From: Oscillospiraceae bacterium
GTDB taxonomy: Bacteria > Bacillota > Clostridia > Oscillospirales > Ruminococcaceae
Length of the DNA stretch: 64,000 nucleotides
Reading direction: 5' to 3'
NCBI GenBank assembly: GCA_017415165.1
Contig: JAFQIY010000041.1
Coordinates: 1 to 64,000, forward strand
Positions 55,112-64,000 of the stretch are shown here, piece by piece. Position 1 is the first letter of the stretch. Each line of letters begins with the position of its first letter. Under the pieces are notes generated by a model. The model was given only the letters and a program-made list of their open reading frames with translations. It was not told the DNA's origin and did no database searches. A program made the position numbers and the translations under genes.

Positions 55112-56461
55112 TTATTTATTCAAACCGTATTTATCAATAACTGCTGCATAGTTTTTATATGCATAATTTAGGTCAACATCTTCTTGAATTCCTTTTACAG
55201 AGCCCTCATCACTATATTGCCACATTCCATAATGACCATTATAATTAGAATTTAATTTTTCCTCATCTCCCCAACAAGCAATCCATATGTCATATTCTTT
55301 AATTCTTGCCATATCAAGACATTCATTAATAAATGAGGGGGAACAATATATCATTGCATAATAGCCTGCATTTTCAAGTTCTTCCATAAATGTAACAACT
55401 ATATCTGTTACTTTTTTACGGCTCATTTTCTTATAAAAGTTTTCTTCTATATCGAGAACCAGTGGATAATCCGGACTGTATTTTTTTATTGTTCTGAGAA
55501 AATATTTCGCCTCTTTTCTTGCTTCTGAAACATTTTTTGCATAGGTATAATGATAAAATCCATAATCTATACCGTACTTTTTACATCCAGCAACATTTCT
55601 TTTCAACTTAGGATCGATATCCTCATAACCATATGAACTTCTTATCATTACAAAATCAATGTCTTCTTTCGAAACTTTTTTCCAATTTATATCACCCTGC
55701 CATTTTGAGACATCAATTCCTTTGAAAAAATCATTATAAACTGTAACCTCTATATCCGCTGATACACCATTTACTGTTGTTACTGTAACAATTGCCGAAC
55801 CTGCTTTTTTTGCAGTTATACGGCCAGTTTCAGAAACTGTTGCAATACTTGAATTTGACGATTTATATGTAACATCATTATACACTCCTAAAGGATAAAA
55901 AATAGGTTCTACCTGAAAAGTTTCTCCTTTTTTTATCATTGCATATTTATCTACAAAGTCAATACTTGTAACATCACCCTTAACAACTTCTGCCTGAGAG
56001 TTACCATTGGCATCAGTTACTGTAAAATAAATATTGCGCTTCATTCCGCTCGTAGCTTTTATTTGAATTTGCGCTCTACCATAACCGATAGCTTTTACAA
56101 GACCATTTTCATCGACACTGACTACTTTTTTATTCAGATTTATATAAGTAACATAGTCATCTGACTTTAAGGGACTGAATGAAAATTTAATTTGGAATGT
56201 ATCACCGATAACAATATTATTTTTTTGTGGTGTTTTTAATCGTATATTCTTAGCAGGCATTGTTACTTCCCTATTATCCTCATTATTCTTACCTGCAACA
56301 GCATCATCAACACGTTTTTCTTCTTCAGCTATTGTTTCTTCTACAATAATTTCGTTTTCTTCAACTGTTAATTCCTCAGCATATATCGTCAATCCCTCTG
56401 TTGAAAGCATAATAAACACTGACATTATAATACTGAATACCGTTTTTATTTTATTTTCCAC
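55112..56461 (-). CDS. Secreted GH25 lysozyme with two Big-type Ig domains
   Basis: Cleaves the glycan backbone of peptidoglycan outside the cell. In order: signal peptide (about 1-28), acidic linker (30-65), two bacterial Ig-like (Big_2) domains (about 70-150 and 162-242), and a GH25 barrel (247-445). The catalytic acids are visible as Asp250 in KGIDVSKWQG and Asp337/Glu339 in VLDIEEN. No lipobox or sortase signal, so it is probably released or held by the Ig domains. Confidence 0.92.
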   Translation of the reverse strand: MENKIKTVFSIIMSVFIMLSTEGLTIYAEELTVEENEIIVEETIAEEEKRVDDAVAGKNNEDNREVTMPAKNIRLKTPQKNNIVIGDTFQIKFSFSPLKSDDYVTYINLNKKVVSVDENGLVKAIGYGRAQIQIKATSGMKRNIYFTVTDANGNSQAEVVKGDVTSIDFVDKYAMIKKGETFQVEPIFYPLGVYNDVTYKSSNSSIATVSETGRITAKKAGSAIVTVTTVNGVSADIEVTVYNDFFKGIDVSKWQGDINWKKVSKEDIDFVMIRSSYGYEDIDPKLKRNVAGCKKYGIDYGFYHYTYAKNVSEARKEAKYFLRTIKKYSPDYPLVLDIEENFYKKMSRKKVTDIVVTFMEELENAGYYAMIYCSPSFINECLDMARIKEYDIWIACWGDEEKLNSNYNGHYGMWQYSDEGSVKGIQEDVDLNYAYKNYAAVIDKYGLNK

Positions 56462-56492
56462 TTTTGTTTCTCCTTATTTTTATCTTTTATTT

Positions 56493-56521
56493 ATTCTATA
56501 ATAATACAGAATGTTTGTCAA
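56493..56521 (-). promoter_or_regulatory. Promoter of the GH25 lysozyme gene
   Basis: Minus strand: TTGACA, 17-base spacer, TAGAAT, about 30 bases before the ATG. Confidence 0.6.
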
Positions 56522-56555
56522 GCAATTTATTATTTTTCCACAAATTAAATAAAAA

Positions 56556-56581
56556 TGCTCCTATGATTTTTCATAGGAGCA
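56556..56581 (-). terminator. Terminator after gpsA
   Basis: A perfect 11-bp stem (TGCTCCTATGA with TCATAGGAGCA), 4-base loop; on the minus strand a TTTTTATTT run follows. Confidence 0.9.
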
Positions 56582-56587
56582 AAAATA

Positions 56588-57592
56588 TCAATCTACCCAG
56601 ATTGTTTCTGTTTCGTGACGTTTAGGTCTGCCCATAAGATTACTCAGTGCATTTTTCACTTTAGGTCCATTGAACAATACATTGTTACACTGCTCTGTAA
56701 TAGGCATATCTATTCCAACCTTTTGTGCGAGCGCATAAGCTGTTTTGGTGCAAATATAGCCTTCTACTGTGCCTACACGTTCAACAGCTTCAATTGGAGA
56801 TACTCCTTGTCCGATAAGGATACCTGCACGTCTGTTACGGCTGTGCATACTTGTACAGGTTACAATCAAGTCGCCTATTCCTGTAAGTCCGGCAAAGGTT
56901 TCATCTTTAGCTCCGAGAGCAACTCCAAGACGAGCAATTTCGGTTATTCCTCTTGTCATAAGAGCTGCTTTAGTATTATCACCAAGCCCCATACCATCAC
57001 AGATACCAGCACAAAGAGCAATAATATTTTTAAATGAACCGCCAAGTTCACATCCAATTACATCATCATTGATATAAATTCTAAATGTGTTATTTGACAT
57101 TATACTCTGAATATAATCAGCATACTGCATATCTTTTGAAGCCACAACAACAGTTGTTGGAACTCCAAGTGCAACTTCTTCAGCGTGAGATGGTCCTGTA
57201 AGAACAACTACAGGTTTTTCAGGAAGTTCTTCCTCAAGAACCTCGCTCATTCGTTTAAGAGATTCTTCTTCAAGTCCCTTACTTGTATTTACAATTATAG
57301 TTTCCTTTGAAATATAACCTGAAATTTGTTTTGCAACAGAACGAACAAATTTTGTCGGCACACCAAAAACTACAATTTCAGAATTACTTGCTAAGCTTAT
57401 ATCATCTGTAAGGATAATTTCCTCACTGATTTTTATTCCGGGAAGCTTCTGCTTGTTTTCACCATCACGGCGGATATCTTCAATTTCCTGCTTGAAAGCA
57501 GACCATACCGTAACATCGTGTCCAAAGTTATTAAGCATTACAGCAAGCGCAAGACCAAATCCGCCCATACCTAAAATAGTAAATTTAGCCAT
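56588..57592 (-). CDS. gpsA: NAD(P)-dependent glycerol-3-phosphate dehydrogenase
   Basis: Makes sn-glycerol-3-phosphate, which PlsY acylates in the next step of phospholipid synthesis. The 334-residue protein shows FTILGMGGFGLALA (nucleotide fold), LTGPSHAEEVALGVPTTVV, GGSFKNIIALCAGICDG with the catalytic Lys, and NTKAALMTRGITE. The ATG at 57592 has AAGGAG 7 bases upstream; it overlaps the end of plsY by 8 bases, so the two are coupled. Confidence 0.96.
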   Translation of the reverse strand: MAKFTILGMGGFGLALAVMLNNFGHDVTVWSAFKQEIEDIRRDGENKQKLPGIKISEEIILTDDISLASNSEIVVFGVPTKFVRSVAKQISGYISKETIIVNTSKGLEEESLKRMSEVLEEELPEKPVVVLTGPSHAEEVALGVPTTVVVASKDMQYADYIQSIMSNNTFRIYINDDVIGCELGGSFKNIIALCAGICDGMGLGDNTKAALMTRGITEIARLGVALGAKDETFAGLTGIGDLIVTCTSMHSRNRRAGILIGQGVSPIEAVERVGTVEGYICTKTAYALAQKVGIDMPITEQCNNVLFNGPKVKNALSNLMGRPKRHETETIWVD

Positions 57593-58259
57593 TATTCTTC
57601 TCCTTCTTTTTACCGAATTTATTTTCCGTGCCATTTCTGAGACGTTTGATATTTTCACGGTGCATATAAATAAGAAGTATACTTGTTACAGCAACAAGGC
57701 AAGTATGAATTATACAAAGGTTCATCGGGATATTCTCCACAAAATAATGAAGAACAAATGTAAGTATAGGATAGAATACTGCAGCAGAAATAGAACCAAC
57801 TGATACATAACGTGTAATAAGAGTAATGATTAGAAAAAACGGTATAATTATTGCAAATGTCAAAGGGTCAATAACTATAAGAATAGAAGATGAAACAAGT
57901 ACACCCTTACCGCCCTTAAATCCATAATAAATAGGAAAAATATGACCTATAATTGCTGCAATACCTGATATGTACCCGATTGTCTGCAAATCAAAATTAT
58001 CTGCACCGACAATAAATGTGAATATCAAACGGCTTATAAGTACAGCAATTATTCCTTTCGCAAGGTCGCCGATAAGCGTAATAAGTGCGGGAATTTTACC
58101 ATAGCAACGAAGTGTATTTGTAAGTCCTGCATTTTTACTGCCGTGTTCTCTTATGTCCTCATGCTTTAAAAGGCGGACAGTTATTATTGAAGAATTACAG
58201 CTTCCAAGCAGGTATGAAATAATTACCGAAATTAAACCTGCAATAATTAATTTTAACAT
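57585..58259 (-). CDS. plsY: Acyl-phosphate:glycerol-3-phosphate acyltransferase
   Basis: Membrane acyltransferase, first acylation of phospholipid synthesis. Five hydrophobic segments are visible, with the loop motifs SYLLGSCNSSIITVRL, GSKNAGLTNTLRCYGK (a variant of GSGNPGATN) and GFKGGKGVLVSS. The C-terminus is lysine-rich (KFGKKKEKNNG). 224 residues. Confidence 0.95.
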   Translation of the reverse strand: MLKLIIAGLISVIISYLLGSCNSSIITVRLLKHEDIREHGSKNAGLTNTLRCYGKIPALITLIGDLAKGIIAVLISRLIFTFIVGADNFDLQTIGYISGIAAIIGHIFPIYYGFKGGKGVLVSSSILIVIDPLTFAIIIPFFLIITLITRYVSVGSISAAVFYPILTFVLHYFVENIPMNLCIIHTCLVAVTSILLIYMHRENIKRLRNGTENKFGKKKEKNNG

Positions 58260-58271
58260 TCTTATTTCTCC

Positions 58272-59603
58272 TTATTTATCATCATTTTTTCCGCGTTCAC
58301 GGGTTATAAAACGTACAGGAGTACCCTCAAGTCCGAATGTCTGACGAATCTGATTTTCCAGATAACGCTGATATGAAAAATGAAATAAATCTGCACGATT
58401 AACAAAGACTACAAACGTCGGAGGCTTTGTAGATGGCTGAGTCATATAATAAATCTTCAGACGCTTACCCTTATCGGAAGGCGGCTGCACACGGGTTGTA
58501 GCATAGGAAAGCACGTCATTGAGCATACCTGTAGTAACACGCATACTATTCTGACGGTTAACATTATTAATCATATCAAAAAGCTTTTCAACACGCTGTC
58601 CTGTTTTTGCAGAAATAAAGATAAACGGAACATAAGACATAAAGCTGAAATCCTCTTTAAGCTTATTTCTGAACTCGTCCATTGTAGTAGTTGTTTTTTC
58701 GATAGCATCCCATTTGTTAATTGCAACAATGCACGCTTTTCCCTGTTCGTGAGCATAACCTGCAACCTTAGAATCCTGCTCTGTAAATCCTACAGAAGCA
58801 TCTATCAGGATTACACACACATCTGAACGGTCAACTGCCATATATGCACGAAGGACGCTGTAATGCTCAATCTTTTCAAGCACCTTGGATTTTCGACGGA
58901 TACCTGCTGTATCGATGAATACATATTTACCATACTCGTTTTCAACTATTGTATCAGTTGCATCTCGTGTTGTACCTGCAATGTCAGAAACAATCACACG
59001 TTCCTCACCTGCAATACGATTTATGAGAGAAGATTTACCAACGTTAGGCTTACCGATAACTGCTACCTTGATATAGTCATCGTCATATTCTTCCTCATCA
59101 TTCTCCGGGAAATATTTAAAAATTTCATCAAGCATATCACCTGAACCGTGACCGTGTGCTGCAGAAATAGCAATAGGGTCACCAAGACCGAGGCTGTAGA
59201 ATTCATAAAACTCTGCAGGAGGCTCACCAATTGAATCGCACTTATTTACACAAAGAACAATTGGCTTTCCGCTCTTACGAAGCATTCTGGATACATCATA
59301 GTCATCAGCAGTTACGCCTGTTTTCATATCTGTAATAAAAACAATTACATCGGCACGCTGTATTGCAAGTTCAGCCTGTCTTCTCATCTGAGAAAGGATA
59401 ATATCATCACTTTTAGGTTCGATACCGCCTGTATCTACAACCATAAACTTCCTGTTTCTCCATTCACACTCAGAATAGATACGGTCACGGGTAACACCAG
59501 GCGTATCTTCTACAATAGAAAGCCTTTTACCTACGAGCTTGTTAAAAAGTGTAGATTTACCTACATTCGGTCTTCCTACTACTGCCACAATCGGTAAAGC
59601 CAT
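58272..59603 (-). CDS. der: Ribosome biogenesis GTPase Der
   Basis: Double GTPase required for 50S assembly. The first G domain has GRPNVGKSTLFN near residue 9 and DTGG; the second has GKPNVGKSSLIN near residue 184 and DTAG, with NKWD. A KH-like C-terminal domain (about 350-440) follows. 443 residues, normal. It lies 15 bp after the DUF512 gene. Confidence 0.97.
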   Translation of the reverse strand: MALPIVAVVGRPNVGKSTLFNKLVGKRLSIVEDTPGVTRDRIYSECEWRNRKFMVVDTGGIEPKSDDIILSQMRRQAELAIQRADVIVFITDMKTGVTADDYDVSRMLRKSGKPIVLCVNKCDSIGEPPAEFYEFYSLGLGDPIAISAAHGHGSGDMLDEIFKYFPENDEEEYDDDYIKVAVIGKPNVGKSSLINRIAGEERVIVSDIAGTTRDATDTIVENEYGKYVFIDTAGIRRKSKVLEKIEHYSVLRAYMAVDRSDVCVILIDASVGFTEQDSKVAGYAHEQGKACIVAINKWDAIEKTTTTMDEFRNKLKEDFSFMSYVPFIFISAKTGQRVEKLFDMINNVNRQNSMRVTTGMLNDVLSYATTRVQPPSDKGKRLKIYYMTQPSTKPPTFVVFVNRADLFHFSYQRYLENQIRQTFGLEGTPVRFITRERGKNDDK

Positions 59604-59617
59604 ATTATCATCTCCTT

Positions 59618-60919
59618 TTAAATTCCTGTTATTGCATCAAAAAGTGAAAATCCATCACTTTCAATTATTTTAATTTTTATATTAAGTGCCTGTTCTACAT
59701 CGGATATTGTATAATCGTCAAGGAACAAATCACTATCTTTCTTTATCATATTTGAAGTAAGAAACAGAACATCACCAAGGTCTTGATCTTTAAGCTGAGC
59801 AATTAAATCCTGCCCTGTGATAAGTCCTGCAACTGTAATAGTTTCTCCAAAGAAATCATTTCTGATTTTATAAACCTTACAACTAATATTATGCCACTTT
59901 TTTTCCGTTTTTTCAACAAGTTCGCAAATATATTTATATGCAAGTGCACCTGTTGCAATAGATGAATGACAGTCATTGATTTCATCATCCTCTGCGTTAT
60001 CAAATGCACTATCAAATTCGTTGATAAATGAGCGCATCATTCCCACGCCATTTTCAAATTGACAATAGTCTTCATATTCTTCTTCAGAAGGAAACTCTCT
60101 TTCAGCTGTAATATAAAATTCATCAGCAGGAAAAACAAGTCTTGTTCCGTATTCAGCAAGAAATTTCGTCTGGAATTTTTCAATTAAGTCAAGTGTTTCA
60201 TTGGCACTTTGTTTATCAAAAAGCTTAAGCGGATACAGACCATCTCTATATTTAGTAAGTCCTACAGGTACAACTGCAACGCTCTGAATATTAGGCATAA
60301 GATTTCCTAAATCGGTAAGAGTTCTTTCAAGCTCCTTACCGTCATTTATACCCGGACACAAAACAATCTGACAGTTCATCGAAATACCGGCTTTGGCAAA
60401 TTGACGTAAATAATCAAGTTTTTCTCCCGCAAATCGGTTATTCATCATCATACAGCGAAGCTCAGGATTTGTTGTATGAACAGATACATTTATGCTAAGT
60501 TTCATTTTTATAATTCTGTCAATATCCTTTTGGTTAAGGTTTGTCAATGTTACATAATTTCCTTGCAAAAAAGATAATCTTGCGTCATCATCTTTAAAAT
60601 AGAGCGTTTCACGCATATTGGGCGGCATTTGATCAATAAAACAAAAGATGCACTTATTCTGACAGCTCTGCTTTTTATCCATTAAAAAAGTTTCAAATTC
60701 CAGTCCCAGGTCATCATATTCACTTTTTGTTACATTCACATTATAACGTTTACCATTGCGTTCAATAAGTAAATCAGTATGAATTTCCGCTGAATAATAC
60801 ATATAGTCAAGCACATCAGAAATTTCGTGCTCATTAACAGATATAAGAATATCACCGGATTTGATATCAAATTTACTGACCGGAGAATTCTTTATAACAG
60901 ATTTGATTTCTACTGACAT
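59618..60919 (-). CDS. DUF512 radical-SAM protein with N-terminal PDZ-like domain
   Basis: 433 residues. A PDZ-like start (SVIKNSPVSKFDIKSGDILISVNEHEI, about 6-32) is followed by a radical-SAM site C86-x3-C90-x2-C93 (CQNKCIFC), then the DUF512 domain. The family is common next to der in clostridia; its reaction is unknown. The ATG at 60919 follows AAAGGAAG; an earlier in-frame TTG is discounted. Confidence 0.9.
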   Translation of the reverse strand: MSVEIKSVIKNSPVSKFDIKSGDILISVNEHEISDVLDYMYYSAEIHTDLLIERNGKRYNVNVTKSEYDDLGLEFETFLMDKKQSCQNKCIFCFIDQMPPNMRETLYFKDDDARLSFLQGNYVTLTNLNQKDIDRIIKMKLSINVSVHTTNPELRCMMMNNRFAGEKLDYLRQFAKAGISMNCQIVLCPGINDGKELERTLTDLGNLMPNIQSVAVVPVGLTKYRDGLYPLKLFDKQSANETLDLIEKFQTKFLAEYGTRLVFPADEFYITAEREFPSEEEYEDYCQFENGVGMMRSFINEFDSAFDNAEDDEINDCHSSIATGALAYKYICELVEKTEKKWHNISCKVYKIRNDFFGETITVAGLITGQDLIAQLKDQDLGDVLFLTSNMIKKDSDLFLDDYTISDVEQALNIKIKIIESDGFSLFDAITGI

Positions 60920-60942
60920 ATTCAACTTCCTTTCCGTGCTGA

Positions 60943-60979
60943 TTTTAAAAAAAATAGAGGAAGATTACTCCTCCTCTAT
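60943..60979 (-). terminator. Terminator after rpmF
   Basis: On the minus strand the stem ATAGAGGA with TCCTCTAT (60979-60954), 10-base loop, then a long T-run. It separates rpmF from the DUF512-der-plsY-gpsA genes, which may rely on read-through. Confidence 0.85.
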
Positions 60980-60994
60980 CCCTTTGAAGCAAGA

Positions 60995-61177
60995 TTAAAC
61001 TTCCTTCTTAATAACTTCAACACCCTTATAGAATCCGCAATTCTTGCAAACCTTGTGAGGAGCAGTCAGCGCTCCGCAGTTTGTGCATCTTGAGAACGCA
61101 GGTGTATCCAGCTTCCAAACAGCTGAACGTCTCTTATCACGTCTAGCCTTTGATACCTTTCTCTTTGGTACTGCCAT
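60995..61177 (-). CDS. rpmF: Ribosomal protein bL32
   Basis: 60 residues, MAVPKRKVSKARRDKRRS, then a zinc ribbon with CTNCG and CKNCG. Normal length. It follows the DUF177 gene by 14 bp, a pairing conserved in most bacteria. GGAGG precedes the ATG. Confidence 0.97.
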   Translation of the reverse strand: MAVPKRKVSKARRDKRRSAVWKLDTPAFSRCTNCGALTAPHKVCKNCGFYKGVEVIKKEV

Positions 61178-61191
61178 TATTCAGCACCTCC

Positions 61192-61638
61192 TTATCCATT
61201 ACAGTCGCATTCATTTTCATTCAAATCTGTTCCGCACCGAGGACACAAACCTAAGCAATCCTCTTTGCAAAGCATCTTTGAAGGTAATTGCAACAGACAA
61301 TCAGTCAATGCAAGCTCGTCCATATCCAACTTATCTAATTCTGTAACAACATACTCATCATTATCACCATTCACTGAACGAACAACGGTATGCTCAAAAT
61401 CAAAGCTGTAGTCACGGTCAAACTCAATAAGACATCTGTCACAGCAAGCGTGCAGAGTAAACGCCGCAGTATAATTAAGCGTTACAACGCCTGCACGGTT
61501 TACGATTGCACCATTAATTGTTAAAGGGCGAGAAAAGCTATAACCTTTTAAATCATTCAAATCCTGAATATCAAGCGCATAATCCAATGCCAGTTTTTCA
61601 CCGACAATGTCATAAATTTGCTTTAAGTTAATAACCAT
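61192..61638 (-). CDS. DUF177 family protein (YceD-like)
   Basis: 148 residues: an N-terminal beta domain, the CDRCL cysteine pair near residue 66, an acidic helix (DELDKLDMDELALTD), and a C-terminal zinc-like cluster (CKEDCLGLCPRCGTDLNENECDC). YceD proteins are linked to 23S rRNA accumulation. The ATG at 61638 follows GGGGTG. Confidence 0.92.
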   Translation of the reverse strand: MVINLKQIYDIVGEKLALDYALDIQDLNDLKGYSFSRPLTINGAIVNRAGVVTLNYTAAFTLHACCDRCLIEFDRDYSFDFEHTVVRSVNGDNDEYVVTELDKLDMDELALTDCLLQLPSKMLCKEDCLGLCPRCGTDLNENECDCNG

Positions 61639-61664
61639 AATACACCCCAAACATAACAAAAAAT

Positions 61665-61693
61665 ATTATAACATATTATGCCTGATATGTCAA
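61665..61693 (-). promoter_or_regulatory. Consensus promoter of the DUF177-rpmF operon
   Basis: Minus strand: TTGACA, exactly 17 bases, TATAAT, about 20 bases before the ribosome site. A perfect sigma-A match. Confidence 0.85.
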
Positions 61694-61708
61694 TACTTTT
61701 GTCAGAAA

Positions 61709-62119
61709 TTAATTAGAAGAATATTTTGTTACGCTCTCTGGAAGATCAGCAAGATCAGCAGATACTGTGAAAACAACCTTCACGTCATTGCCTGTAAGCT
61801 TGTCAATCTTTGTGAGCATTGCGCCAAGAGCTTCAAAATCAGCGCCGCCAACCTTGAGAATAGAATCAACAAAGATTTCCTTGATATCGTAGTTGCCTGC
61901 AACGAGACCTGCAACAAGACCATAGAAAGCTTCAAAAGAATAGATATTGTTAGCATCTGTATCAACTATTCTTACAGAATGTGGAATGTCATATCTGAGT
62001 TTTTCACTCTTGTCGATGCAAACAACATAACCGCTTGTAGCCTTTGCAGCATTATTAATCATATCAATTAAGATCTTAGTTTTACCTGTACCCTTAGTTC
62101 CTGTAATAATTTTTACCAT
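61709..62119 (-). CDS. Small P-loop ATP-binding protein of unknown role
   Basis: 136 residues. It opens MVKIITGTKGTGKTK, a Walker A motif at 7-14, and has a Walker B-like IKEIFVDSILK near residue 83 with predicted alternating beta strands and helices. This is a minimal RecA-like or AAA-like fold without a recognisable partner domain. It lies downstream of pgi (78 bp), probably co-transcribed. The ATG at 62119 follows GGAGTG; a longer frame starting MPLKAAE lacks a ribosome site. Confidence 0.8.
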   Translation of the reverse strand: MVKIITGTKGTGKTKILIDMINNAAKATSGYVVCIDKSEKLRYDIPHSVRIVDTDANNIYSFEAFYGLVAGLVAGNYDIKEIFVDSILKVGGADFEALGAMLTKIDKLTGNDVKVVFTVSADLADLPESVTKYSSN

Positions 62120-62163
62120 AAAAACACTCCGTTCCGCCGCTTTCAACGGCATTTTTTATTAAA

Positions 62164-62184
62164 CACCTGATAACTCTGCAGGTG
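62164..62184 (-). other. Small hairpin after pgi
   Basis: A 6-bp stem (CACCTG with CAGGTG) and 9-base loop just past the pgi stop. Weak; it may be a partial terminator before the P-loop gene. Confidence 0.35.
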
Positions 62185-62197
62185 ATAACAGACTTAA

Positions 62198-63532
62198 TTA
62201 ACCAAGCTTTGCTTCAAGAGCAGCCTTCTGATCCTCATATCCAGGCTTACCGAGAAGTGCAAACATATTCTTCTTATAGCTTTCAACACCTGGCTGATTA
62301 AATGGATTTACACCAAGCATATATCCGCTTACTGCACAAGCCTTTTCAAAGAAGTATACCATATATCCAAAGCTCTTTTCAGAAGTATCCTCAAGTTCAA
62401 GAACGATATTTGGAACACCGCCTTCAGTATGAGCAAGAACTGTACCTTCAAAAGCCTTTCTGTTTACAACAGACATATTCTGATTTGTAAGGAAGTTAAG
62501 ACCGTCAAGATTTTCTGCATCATCATCGAGGAAGAAATCCTGCTTCGGCTTCTTTATATCAACAACAGTTTCAAACATAATTCTGGAACCGTCCTGAATA
62601 AACTGCCCAAGTGAGTGGAGGTCTGTAGAGAAGATTGCAGAAGATGGGAAAATACCCTTATTATCCTTACCTTCACTTTCACCGAAAAGCTGCTTCCACC
62701 ATTCAGCCATCATTGTGAAGCTTGGATCATATGAAATAAGCATTTCAACAGACTTATTCTTGGAATAAAGAATATTTCTGATTGCAGCATACTTATAGCA
62801 GTCATTGTTATCAAAATCAGCACAAAGTTCATCCTGAGCCTGCTTTGCACCAGCCATAATTGCATCGATATCACAGCCTGCAACAGCAATAGGAAGAAGT
62901 CCAACAGCTGTAAGAACAGAAAATCTTCCGCCTACGTCATCAGCAATTACAAATGTTTCGTAGCCTTCTGTGTCAGCAAGCTGCTTGAGTGTACCTCTTG
63001 CCTTATCTGTTGTACAGAAAATTCTATCCTTAGCACCTTCCTTGCCGTACTTCTTTTCAACCATACTGCGGAATACTCTGAAAGCGAGTGCAGGTTCAGT
63101 TGTTGTACCGGACTTAGAAATAACATTAACGGAAAAATCCTTGCCTTCGCAAAGAGAAATAATTTCGTTGAGGTATGTTGGGCTGATATTATTACCAACA
63201 TAATAAATCTCAGGAGTATCCTTCTTGAGATTGTTGTAGAGAGGCGACTTGAGGAGCTCAATTGCAGCTCTTGCGCCAAGATAAGAACCACCGATACCGA
63301 TTACGATGAGAACATCGGAATTCTTCTTAATTTTTTCAGCAGCAGCTTTAATTCTTGCAAATTCCTCTTTATCATAGTTTGTAGGCAGGTCTACCCAACC
63401 AAGAAAATCGTTTCCAGCACCTGAACGTTCAGCAAGAGTTTTTGCTGCGAGTTCAACAGAAGCCTTAACAGACTCCATTTCGTGCGGTGCGATAAAATTC
63501 TGTAAATACTTAGTGTTCAATGAGATTGACAT
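62198..63532 (-). CDS. pgi: Glucose-6-phosphate isomerase
   Basis: Interconverts glucose-6-phosphate and fructose-6-phosphate. The 444-residue enzyme has [34 protein letters not shown] (phosphate site), [17 protein letters not shown], and the C-terminal [14 protein letters not shown] with the catalytic residues. The length is that of the short bacterial form (B. subtilis about 450). The ATG at 63532 follows GGAG. Confidence 0.97.
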   Translation of the reverse strand: MSISLNTKYLQNFIAPHEMESVKASVELAAKTLAERSGAGNDFLGWVDLPTNYDKEEFARIKAAAEKIKKNSDVLIVIGIGGSYLGARAAIELLKSPLYNNLKKDTPEIYYVGNNISPTYLNEIISLCEGKDFSVNVISKSGTTTEPALAFRVFRSMVEKKYGKEGAKDRIFCTTDKARGTLKQLADTEGYETFVIADDVGGRFSVLTAVGLLPIAVAGCDIDAIMAGAKQAQDELCADFDNNDCYKYAAIRNILYSKNKSVEMLISYDPSFTMMAEWWKQLFGESEGKDNKGIFPSSAIFSTDLHSLGQFIQDGSRIMFETVVDIKKPKQDFFLDDDAENLDGLNFLTNQNMSVVNRKAFEGTVLAHTEGGVPNIVLELEDTSEKSFGYMVYFFEKACAVSGYMLGVNPFNQPGVESYKKNMFALLGKPGYEDQKAALEAKLG

Positions 63533-63564
63533 AACTATCTCCTCCAAAAATAATTCCTAAGATA

Positions 63565-63593
63565 ATATTACTATAAATCCGCAGATTTTGCAA
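63565..63593 (-). promoter_or_regulatory. pgi promoter
   Basis: Minus strand: TTGCAA, 17-base spacer, TAATAT, about 30 bases before the start codon. Confidence 0.6.
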
Positions 63594-63643
63594 TAATTTT
63601 TATCAATCTAAAGCTTTCCAAAAGCGAGTTTTGGATATTTTCA

Positions 63644-64000
63644 CTAAAATGTTAAAAGTTTTTTGAGTATTATGTCAAGTGATTTGGTTATATTAATTTC
63701 ATTTATATTTTCTTTGGTAACTATATCTACACAAAACATCAATTTATTATTTCGGAAGTATTGTATCTCTCCTACTTTATGTCCTTTTGGTACAGGTGCA
63801 TACACATAATCCGTTATAACTATTTTAGATGTTACAGAATTGACTGCACTGTTAGGTAATACTACTTTTCTGATTTTTTCATACTCAAGAGCAACTGTTT
63901 TTGCAAGTCCGCCTTTTACAGAAATTTCAACCGGAATATTTTCTGGAAGCGCAGGAGTAAACACAGTATATTCAGAAAAAGCCATATTCAGCAGACTTTT
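63644..64000 (-). CDS. C-terminal part of a D-alanyl-D-alanine carboxypeptidase, cut by the window edge
   Basis: The frame runs unbroken to the right edge (118 residues seen). KSLLNMAFSEYTVF is the typical junction after the catalytic domain, and the rest is the PBP5 C-terminal beta domain with YVYAPVPKGHKVGEIQYF and a final amphipathic helix (LDIILKKLLTF) that docks to the membrane. The catalytic motifs would lie outside the window. A third member of this family here. Confidence 0.85.
   Translation of the reverse strand, partial: KSLLNMAFSEYTVFTPALPENIPVEISVKGGLAKTVALEYEKIRKVVLPNSAVNSVTSKIVITDYVYAPVPKGHKVGEIQYFRNNKLMFCVDIVTKENINEINITKSLDIILKKLLTF

Noticed and set aside
62135..62160. GCCG...CGGC hairpin with a following T-run on the plus strand
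   Set aside because: No plus-strand gene lies upstream, so it cannot be a terminator in use; on the minus strand it only precedes the P-loop gene.

Overview
The window looks like chromosome of a low-GC, spore-forming, anaerobic Firmicute of the Ruminococcus/Oscillospiraceae type. The grounds are AT-rich coding sequence, strong AGGAGG-type ribosome sites, TTGACA-17-TATAAT promoters, spore-coat genes (spoVM, spoIVA, sipL, a gerW-like gene), a PASTA kinase, plant-polysaccharide glycosidases (GH5, GH31) and sodium-pump decarboxylase parts. I saw no tRNA or rRNA gene, CRISPR array, IS element or prophage. Species cannot be named from this alone.

Layout. 0-14 kb: after the tail of a foreign-looking membrane gene, a minus-strand operon in the classic order yicC-remA-gmk-rpoZ-priA-def-fmt-(peptidase)-rsmB-rlmN-PP2C-prkC-rsgA-thiN, with the tiny spore gene spoVM after it. 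14-17.4 kb: a three-gene biotin-dependent carboxyltransferase operon with the subunit set of transcarboxylase. 17.4-22.6 kb: M50 protease-scpA-scpB-DUF2953-gerW-dac-rluB. 22.7-30 kb: rpmB, a GH5 cellulase cluster with ung and a second D,D-carboxypeptidase, then a Ca/Na exchanger-pyridoxamine kinase-trmL operon. 30-37 kb: an aspartate carbamoyltransferase carrying a PyrI-type zinc ribbon, an HPr-like protein, mtaB-purL, and a small unknown gene. 37-45.9 kb: spoIVA-sipL, an alpha-xylosidase, a GNAT enzyme, and a cupin-regulator/acyl-CoA synthetase operon. 45.9-49.1 kb: the most unusual locus. 49.1-55 kb: a lysine-riboswitch-controlled asd-dapA-dapB operon, an MscS channel, and oadG-oadB. 55-64 kb: a GH25 lysozyme, then gpsA-plsY-der-DUF512-rpmF-DUF177, a P-loop protein, pgi, and the tail of a third D,D-carboxypeptidase.

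The main discovery is a minus-strand operon at 45.9-49.1 kb. Its first gene encodes a lipoprotein with a PASTA cell-wall module followed by a complete barnase-type ribonuclease with all catalytic residues. Eleven bases downstream lies a gene in which a complete barstar domain (the barnase inhibitor) is fused without linker to the N-terminus of QueA, the tRNA queuosine enzyme, and tgt follows. A wall-directed RNase and its inhibitor are thus built into the queuosine operon, and the PASTA module is about 75% identical by eye to PASTA repeats of the PrkC kinase encoded 45 kb away. I know of no description of this arrangement, but I could not search.

Start codons were chosen by ribosome binding site, so several genes start downstream of the longest possible reading frame. 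Promoters and hairpins were found by eye.
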